The translations under genes and the position numbers were made by a program. From NCBI RefSeq assembly GCF_015706575.1, contig NW_024037070.1:987874-1051873 (forward strand): a DNA stretch of 64,000 bases, written 5' to 3'. This DNA comes from Patiria miniata (Eukaryota > Echinodermata > Asteroidea > Valvatida > Asterinidae). Position 1 is the first letter of the stretch, and the number at the start of each line of letters is the position of its first letter. The notes beneath the pieces are model-generated. The model was not told where the DNA came from and did no database searches. It saw only the letters and a list, made by a program, of their open reading frames with translations. Positions 57,593 to 64,000 of this stretch are shown one piece after another.

Positions 57593-58863
57593 CTAGATGT
57601 ATGTTTGTTGACAAACATATGGCTGTTTCGCTATTGTGTTTTTTATGTCATGTTATAGACTACGGGAGATAATAGATGAAGTCGAAAGTTGCAAAATCAT
57701 GAGGACAAATGGTACAAAGACATATGCTTAAAAATGCAGATTGGATTGAATGTCTATTCTTATCTGATGACGTCATCATGACACGGCTGATATTGTGATC
57801 GATATCATATTGAGGTTTAGGTAGAATCTATATTTGTCAACTGAATGGAACTTGTCGCATGTAGTCATATCAACAGAAATTGTGCACAATTTTGCGAAAC
57901 CATTTTTCCAATCATAGGTATTTAGCCTCCAAAATATGCAACTTTACTATGACGTCATATGTCACGTGATGACGTCATCATGACGCCACTACAACGTTCA
58001 TCTATAACGCATCCTGGTCTAGGTACAAACCAACTTTTAACCAATCAGTCATGTAGTTCAGGAGATATATGCCTTTAAAATATGTTTATTGACTATGACA
58101 TCATATGTCACGTGATGACGTCATCATGACATCATTTTTTATTTATTTATAAGATATCCCAGTCTAGGTATATTCCAAATTTGAACCCAATCGGACCTGT
58201 AGTTCTTGTAATACCGGCCTTCAAAATATGTATTTTTACGATGATGTCATATGTCATGTGATGACGTCATCATGACGTCACTTTAATTTTCATCTATAAC
58301 ACATCCCGGTCTAGGTACATACCAACTTTCAACTCCATCGGACCTGTAGTTCAGGAGATATAGGCCTTCAAAATATGTTTATTTTATATGACGTCACGTG
58401 ATGACGTCATCACGGCGTCAAGTTAATTTTCATCTATAAGACATCCCGGTCTAGGTACATACCAACTTTCAACCCAATCGGACCTGTAGTTCTGGAGATA
58501 TAGCCCAATCTGTCAGATCTAGCCGAATTCTGCTAGAAAATGGTCACAACAGAAAACTCGCATATAATGTGACGTCACGTGACTCATGATGACGGCACGA
58601 TGAAGTCAATATTCGGCACACAACTTCAGCTGCTGGTCTAAATGTGTGCTGAGTATAAAGGCAATCGGATTAATTTTAGTGCCCTTAGCGCCGGTAACAA
58701 AAAAACGTGTACAAATGCTATGGGCAAAATGACTGAAAAAGAACAAAAAAAGAAAAAATCTTAACAAAAACAAAGGCTGTTTCGGCAAAATGCCGAAACA
58801 GCCCCCCCCCAAAAAAAATCTAAACGAAAACAAAGGCTGTTTCGGCTGGTTGCCGAAACAGCC
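57593..58863 (-). mobile_element. Helentron-like element, subfamily 1, minus-oriented
   Basis: CTAG (57593-57596), TGTTTGTTGACAAACA and GGCTGTTTCGC at the 3' side. From 57930 to 58620 CRE-rich units containing CCCGGTCTAGGTACATACCA and CAATCGGACCTGTAGTTC. The 5' side has two hairpin units GGCTGTTTCGGC..GCCGAAACAGCC at about 58776-58803 and 58835-58863. Confidence 0.75.
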
Positions 58864-59063
58864 AAAAAAGTACTTTTAGTTGCACTGTGAACACTTTTTC
58901 AACTTGAATTTTCGATACAGATTTCCTAGACTGTTCCTCTTCATTTTGCGACAGATAACCCTAACCCAAAATGCCTCTAAAACTGTTTTCAGAGAGGGCA
59001 AAACGTTGGGTGGACGTGGTAAGTCCACAAAACGTTCAAACCTCCAACACCCTGTAGATCTCT

Positions 59064-59635
59064 TTTGTTCACAGGTCCACAAATTGGGTTAGCTGTGAGG
59101 GCTGAGATGGTTAACACTGTGATTGATGGTTTTGGTAGCTGCTTTTTTTGTTACAACATTGGCAGAATCAAGCTGCACATGTATACTCCCTAAATAGCTG
59201 AATGATTTAGTGGCTTGGTGAACAGGGGTAATACTGTACATGTAGTACCAATGTTGGTGGATATATACGCTTACAAAATATGCATGATTATTAGTTTTAA
59301 GGAGACACGTTATTGTAGTTTCTTCGCACACAGTCCCCCTTTAGAGGCAAAATTTTATTGTGGCAATTAGGTTATATTTGTTGCTTGTGGTCTAATCAGT
59401 AAACGTACCGAAATTCGTGGAAAAAGGAGAAGGGAATATTGGGTTAGGGCACATTGAAGTTTGAAAAATTTTGTGCACAAGTCTATGGGAATGTCTCCCA
59501 AATGACCCATTTACCGTAATGATAATATTTATCATTATTATTATTCCATATGCTGAAATCTTTGAATTAGTGGTTAGGGTAGAGTTGATTTGTAAAAGAT
59601 GAAAAGATGTCAAGTTGTAAATGAAGTAAACTAAC
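59064..59635. other. Intronic sequence, no gene seen
   Basis: Intron downstream of centriolin exon B. No repeats with defined ends and no additional exon were found. Confidence 0.45.
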
Positions 59636-59908
59636 AGAGTAAAGCAGATTCCCAGCAATGTGGAATGCTCTCAGTGCAGTGAGTTTCTTGGCTAGCCAGG
59701 CTGGAATTGTCTCAATAAGATTGTGAGACAGGTTTAAGGTTTGCAGGTGTGTTAAGGTCTCCAGACCTTCCACCTTGTTGATCCTATTGCAGCTGATGTT
59801 TAGTTCCCTGAGTCGCATTAGGTGATGGAGGTTTTCTATCTTGCTGATCTGGTTGTGGTTGATCATCAGGACTTGGAGATTTGTAAGACCCTCAAGATTT
59901 TCAATGTA
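59636..59908 (-). CDS. CNTRL: Centriolin exon B (leucine-rich repeats)
   Basis: 273-base exon, 91 codons, phase 0 at both ends. The acceptor is TTTTTTCCAG|TACATT and the donor is TACTCT|GTTAGT. It opens with YIENLEG, the same residues that open this segment in the vertebrate protein, and carries about four SDS22-type leucine-rich repeats of the form LxxLxINHNxI, LRELNISCNRI, LQTLNLSHNLI and LRAFHIAGN. PAWLAKKL between the third and fourth repeats matches the vertebrate P-WLGKKL. These repeats probably form a curved protein-binding solenoid near the N-terminus. The donor was placed at TCT|GTTAGT because it makes the join to the next exon the same length as the vertebrate protein. Confidence 0.93.
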
Positions 59909-60539
59909 CTGGAAAAAAGTGAATGGAACAGATGGGAAAATATTATGAATAGGAGAATAGAATCCATACCTTTCAGTCCAAGCCAGATAAAGAAGGGCCC
60001 CTTGAAGACAAGAAGTTGCATTTTTTTTTAAATATCAGTTTGTAACATAACTATGTTACATAATTTGGTGATGCTGAATCCGCATATGATAAATACCAAT
60101 CTGAAGATTAATGAGGCATTATCATCAAAATAAACATTATCAATGGGTAATGTTCCGTATTTTATCAAAAATGAAAAATATATTATACAAACAGTAACTT
60201 ATGAGATTAAAGGACATTTTTTTGATGATCTCAAAATATACATGACATGGATTGATTTCTAAATTTGTTTTTATAAAAAAAAATTGTTGCTAGACTTGTT
60301 TCAAGCTGAAAGGGGCATATATGAGATGAACATTATGGCCTTCCTGAAAGACAAATGATTTGATTGTTACACTAAAAACATTGTTGCTTAATTGAGGGTT
60401 GCAACAACAGTTGTCCGTAAATTCTATGCGATTGCTTGGAAAGCATTGTTATATATCTACTTTTCAGGTAATCTGTCATCGGACTGTATATCAATGTAGC
60501 TAGTATCAATGTAGCTAGTGTCAAATTAAAATTTGACAT

Positions 60540-61250
60540 CGGCGTATTAGCCGCACCGGCGTATAAGCTGCACCGGCCGCAGTGGTTTCAATTTTGTAAG
60601 GTCTCCAAATTCTAAAGTCAAAAAGCTCTGGACCGGTTCCATTTACACTACGAAAGCTATAAAAAGGGCCACAAAAGTTATATATCAAAACATTTACGGT
60701 AGATGCTCGTTAAAAAAAAATGTTTTACATTGTTTCTTGATTACAAATTTCCAGAAAAAATTGTATTGTGATGTTTGAACAACTGCTTGTCGAATAAAGA
60801 AACGTTTCAGACACCAAAAAAAGTATTAGTTGTCTTTTTTTTGGGAAACAGCGGAAATATTTGTAATTATTGTTCCCAAGAAAGTACACCCCTTTATTAC
60901 AACAAATAGTGTGGTCCACAAGAGTGCATGGTGCAAATAGCGGCACATCAATGTGACTGTATGGTCAGCAACGAAGACAGCTTTCACTCACGCACGGCCG
61001 CAATTTTGATACATGTACCGCTCAGTACCTTTTTGTGGGACGTGCTTCCATTGTTGATAATGACCTTCCAGTACCTCAAGTCCAGTAACGATTGATAATT
61101 TATTTCAGCAACATATCTTTTCTTATACATGTACCAGTACATTAAATACACATTTAAATCTCATTTTTATTCTTCAAGGCTCGGCGTATAAGCTTCCCTG
61201 TGTATAAGCCGCAGTAAACAAAATCCGAAATCCGAAAATTACGGTAAATA
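60540..61250. repeat. GCGTATAAGCCGCACC-type repeat, possible MITE
   Basis: GGCGTATTAGCCGCACCGGC and CGTATAAGCTGCACCGG near 60541-60578 recur as GGCGTATAAGC and GTATAAGCCGCAG near 61181-61215; TTACGGTA occurs at 60698 and 61239. The arrangement suggests a transposon remnant, but ends and target duplication are not clear. Confidence 0.4.
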
Positions 61251-61329
61251 TTTAACTGTTTCCTTTTTTTTTTTTAGCTTTTGCAATTGATGCTATATGC
61301 CATTAAGATTTAAGACAAAAAAAAGATAC

Positions 61330-61463
61330 CCGTATTTTCTTTCCATTGTCCTTTGTTGTTAGAATCAAATTCAGGGTTGTGATATCTCGCAGCTCTTCTT
61401 TGCCTGATATCTTCTTGATCATCACTTTGTTGATGTACCGCACCAAAGACTTCTCTGCAGAAT
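61330..61463 (-). CDS. CNTRL: Centriolin exon A (lead-in to the leucine-rich repeats)
   Basis: 134-base exon. It begins after a pyrimidine-rich tract ending in TTCAG and ends at CGG|GTATCT. The first two bases complete a codon from an unseen upstream exon; the reading then gives SAEKSLVRYINKVMIKKISG followed by about 24 more residues ending NGKKIR, in phase 0. VRYI, IKK and the GKK near the end match the segment just before the first LRR of vertebrate centriolin. A different frame here gives a longer open stretch starting with Met, but that reading has no family resemblance and ignores the splice sites. A second AG six bases further in is a possible but less likely acceptor. Confidence 0.88.
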
Positions 61464-61559
61464 CTGAACATTAAATAAGATAACAAATGTGTCACTGCTA
61501 CACTAGTAAGCTTTTCTTGTTAAGGGTTCATTCGATTAACTACAAATTTGGAACAAACA

Positions 61560-62055
61560 TCAACTTAATGTTGTGATACATCCAGTGCCCCCTTGTTACG
61601 TTGTCTTCATTGGCTGCTGATCCGTAAGCGTGTTGAATTCAAAATACTTGTCATCGTCTACAAATGCATTCATTCATAAGCCCCGGAGTATCTCCAAAAC
61701 CTAATTTTATTTCACAAACCTTATTATGCCACTCGCTCTTCGCTAGACTCAACTCTTCTAACTTTGCCTAAAACCAGAATTCGTACCGGTGACAAAGCAT
61801 TTCAAGCTGCTGGACCACGCCTTTGGAACTGTTTGCCCATCAACATCAGGAGGCCAAAACCTTGGGCATTTTCAAGGGTCTTCTAAAAACACACCTGTTT
61901 GTCTTTTTTTCTTGTATTGCTTCGAACTTCGTTTTGTTACTGAAGTTCTGTATATTGAGTTTCATGGTGCATTGTGTAATTTATTAAATACATGTATATA
62001 TTGCCTTGTAAAGCGATGTGTTCCTTGAAGGGCGCTTTATAATCCTAAAGTTGAC
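61560..62055 (+). mobile_element. CR1/L2-type LINE 3' tail, degenerate
   Basis: The plus strand reads LHWLLIRKRVEFKILVIVYK, a stop, APEYLQNLI, ATRSSLDSTLLTLPKTRIRT, GDKAFQAAGPRLWNCLPINI and, after a frameshift, FKGLLKTHLF. That is the conserved C-terminal end of CR1/L2-like RT proteins. The 3' tail CTTGTAAAGCGATGTG and GGGCGCTTTATAATCCTAAAG is also typical. It is in the opposite orientation to the host gene. Confidence 0.82.
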
Positions 62056-63225
62056 CACGGAAGCGTGAATAAGGGTCCGCACAAAATGTTTTTGCATTTT
62101 CTTGTTATTTGGACCTTGCAGATGAATATTCCAACGGTTGCCACTTTGGCACCCTTGAGCATATAAAAAAAAAAGTAGTCCTAATATGGTATACAGGTAC
62201 GCTTCCGCCATACAAAAAATATATGTTTTCTATATGTACATTCTCTACAGGATTTTGTCCAAACGTATCAATTGAGGTGCCCCGACCACGTTTTGGGGTA
62301 AACAAACTCATTAAAGCAATTTTCAATGACTAATTTATATAGGGCCTATTTTATGCACATTTTGCAAATTAGCACTCGCTATTATCAAAAATGATTATTA
62401 TATCTATGTACTTTTAATTCAGGGTGGTAATTGAAAATGGCCTGGAAAACCTATAGAAGTAGGAAATGTTTGACATGTAATTTATTATTTTTCAGGGTGG
62501 ATGTCTAATTATACCCCAAAACGCTAATCAGTACAAGGCCCCCTTGGTTACAATGCAGTGTGCGAAACCATTTTTTAATCAGAAGTGATTAAGCACATGT
62601 ATTCTATTGTCCAAGAAATTGGTGTTCTTCAATTTTATTAAACTCCTCATTATGCAGCCTTTGCGGGAGAATCATTTAAATTCCCTTCTGTCAGTGCGCG
62701 TCTGTTGTGCATTAAAACAGAGGGCACATACATTATTTCATACTGGAGCTATGGAAAAATATCCCATAATTTAAATTTACTGGAACCCCCCCCCCCCCCC
62801 CCCCTCCCACTGCAAAAAGTGTCAATGCATTTCTTTTAAGCAGGGCCCAACTGTACACTGTTGTTTTTTACTGTTTTTAATCTGGCATGGTCGAGCTTTC
62901 GTACGTACATGTACATTAGTGACACTGCAAATATGGGTCTGGTGCAGACCTCATTTGATATTATAGATATATTAGATACTATACAAATTATATTTCTAAT
63001 GACGGATGACAGATGCTAATTTGCATATAATGCATTAAACAACATCATTATCATTGTATGAATGGATTCATTTAATTCGTTGACCCTCAAAACATGGGTT
63101 TGATTACCTCATTTTATACAATGTGACAAAGTCTGTGGAGCTGTATAAGTTAAATTTCAGATAATGGCGGATGCTTATTCGCATATTATTCATAAAATTC
63201 CCCCCCCCCCCTGAATTTTTGGCCA
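62056..63225. other. Intronic sequence, no gene seen
   Basis: C-runs near 62787-62804 and 63200-63211. I looked for an upstream centriolin exon ending in phase 1 and did not find a convincing one. Confidence 0.4.
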
Positions 63226-64000
63226 ATTCTACTAGCGAATACTTACCCGTAGAGTATTACTACATATTATGCATTATTCTCTAGAGGGTGCCAGCCCTTC
63301 GCTAAGTTTTATTACCCACAGTACCTTGCGGCCTGCCCGCCATACTTCCTCTCTTCTCGAGCGTAAGGTGCGTGAATGAACGCATACGTGAGAATGGGGA
63401 GGCAGGTGGGCACTCTACGGGTAAGTATTCGCTAGTAGAATCGGCCCACACTTCTGTGGGGGTGGGGGATTCTACTGCGCTCTACTTAGTATTACTACAT
63501 ATGCAGAGTAGCACCGTTTTAGGTAGGTGGGTTCGCGTACGACATGAGAGTGTACAATGTGTAAGGTGGGCTGCAAGGGAGCGTGAGTCGTATGGCTATC
63601 ATAACCCAGCAAGCGATAGTATTGCAGGATGCTGGCCAATGTGGTGAAAAGTGGCAATGAACAGAGCCTAGTGGGCACCGCAGATCAGTGCAGTCCAATG
63701 GAAGTACCACTGGAGGATCCGGATAGGACACAAGATCTTGTTCTGTGGGACAGAGGACAAGATCATCAGTCAGGAACGAAGATGTCAGGCGGGAGAACAT
63801 CGCTGACTGGCACTTCATGAAGAAAGAGTGATGGGAGGTCAGGCAGAGCCCACCGAGCTCCCAATGCAAATGTCCTTGATCTATGATTGTGGAGTTCACT
63901 CATGCGCTGCACTATGGCTGCTGTCAGGAGGAAACTGTTTTCAAGGATGCGGTTAAAGAGCAGTAGCCTGGTCTAGTGGTTCGAGCAGGAACCAGGCGAG
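63226..64000. mobile_element. Possible DIRS-like fragment with perfect 30-base inverted repeat
   Basis: 63226-63255 and 63412-63441 are exact complements (left begins ATTCTACTAGCGAATACTTA). A direct repeat TATTACTACATAT occurs at 63256 and 63486. The sequence from 63500 to the edge is GC-richer with broken open readings on both strands. Inverted and direct repeats next to each other resemble termini of tyrosine-recombinase retroelements, but no recognisable domain is present. Confidence 0.4.

Larger units (their letters stand above)
5379..61463 (-). other. CNTRL: Centriolin (CNTRL/CEP110) gene, internal portion
   Basis: Centriolin is a centrosomal protein of the mother centriole subdistal appendages that also acts at the midbody in abscission (family knowledge). 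Eight minus-strand exons join without frame conflict into about 480 residues. They follow the order of the vertebrate protein as I remember it: a lead-in with VRYI and IKK, SDS22-like leucine-rich repeats, an LRR cap, then coiled coil with the landmarks KIDAKFEP and SPYIGK. Those two exact motifs and the collinearity make another LRR/coiled-coil protein (LRRC9, LRRCC1) unlikely. No start codon, promoter or polyadenylation site is visible: the first exon here begins with two bases of a split codon and the last ends at a donor, so the gene continues beyond both window ends. Introns, 5' to 3', are about 1.4, 7.2, 11.5, 6.4, 0.43, 25.2 and 2.6 kb and are full of mobile elements. Confidence 0.9.

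Noticed and set aside
61310-61495. 61-residue reading starting with Met over centriolin exon A
   Set aside because: The centriolin match is in another frame between good splice sites; this frame shows no similarity.
63372-63899. Overlapping ORFs of 91-126 residues as a gene
   Set aside because: Opposite-strand overlaps, no recognisable domain, and the region shows repeat structure.

Overview
Eukaryotic, intron- and transposon-dominated DNA of moderate-to-low GC, without any operon-like organisation. The mix of repeats (Penelope-like, Ty3/gypsy-like, DIRS-like and Jockey/CR1-type retroelements, hAT/pogo/Harbinger-type TIR elements, Helentron-like rolling-circle elements, GTACAT-rich stretches) and a clearly recognisable metazoan centrosomal gene suggest a marine invertebrate. 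An echinoderm, hemichordate or cephalochordate is my best guess; a mollusc cannot be excluded from sequence alone.

The only host protein gene I can support is an internal part of a CENTRIOLIN (CNTRL/CEP110) orthologue on the minus strand. Eight exons run from 61463 down to 5379, all with GT..AG splice sites and mutually compatible phases, and encode about 480 residues: N-terminal SDS22-type leucine-rich repeats with an LRR cap, then the start of the long coiled coil. The first exons lie beyond 64000 and most of the coiled coil lies before position 1. Introns range from about 0.43 kb to about 25 kb.

The introns are filled with mobile DNA. 0.64-3.96 kb: dead Penelope-like element split by a 1.4-kb TIR element that itself contains a 0.47-kb fold-back. 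5.9-8.2 kb: GAGTACT-rich MITE and a nested pair of TIR elements ending 22 bases from a splice donor. 8.8-11.0 kb: Helentron-like elements. 11.1-16.3 kb: dead gypsy-like element whose RT catalytic segment is replaced by foreign DNA. 18.0-24.15 kb: abutting Helentron-like elements packed with CRE octamers (TGACGTCA). 27.3-31.6 kb: DIRS element with both inverted terminal repeats, tyrosine recombinase, RNase H and a deleted RT. 34.8-35.6 kb: C-rich low-complexity DNA. 36.4-40.3 kb: several MITEs, one carrying a tRNA-like sequence, and a CCCCTG minisatellite. 42.3-46.8 kb: nearly full-length but mutated LINE. 47.3-52.0 and 55.8-58.9 kb: further Helentron-like arrays. 61.6-62.05 kb: LINE tail. 63.2-64 kb: possible DIRS-like fragment with a perfect 30-bp inverted repeat.

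The most distinctive system is the Helentron-like set. At least three subfamilies share an outer CTAG end next to a short hairpin, and a subterminal inverted repeat. One carries a roughly 150-bp internal repeat with several CRE palindromes per unit. Elements abut head to tail, and the hairpin of one subfamily shows a compensatory base change between copies.
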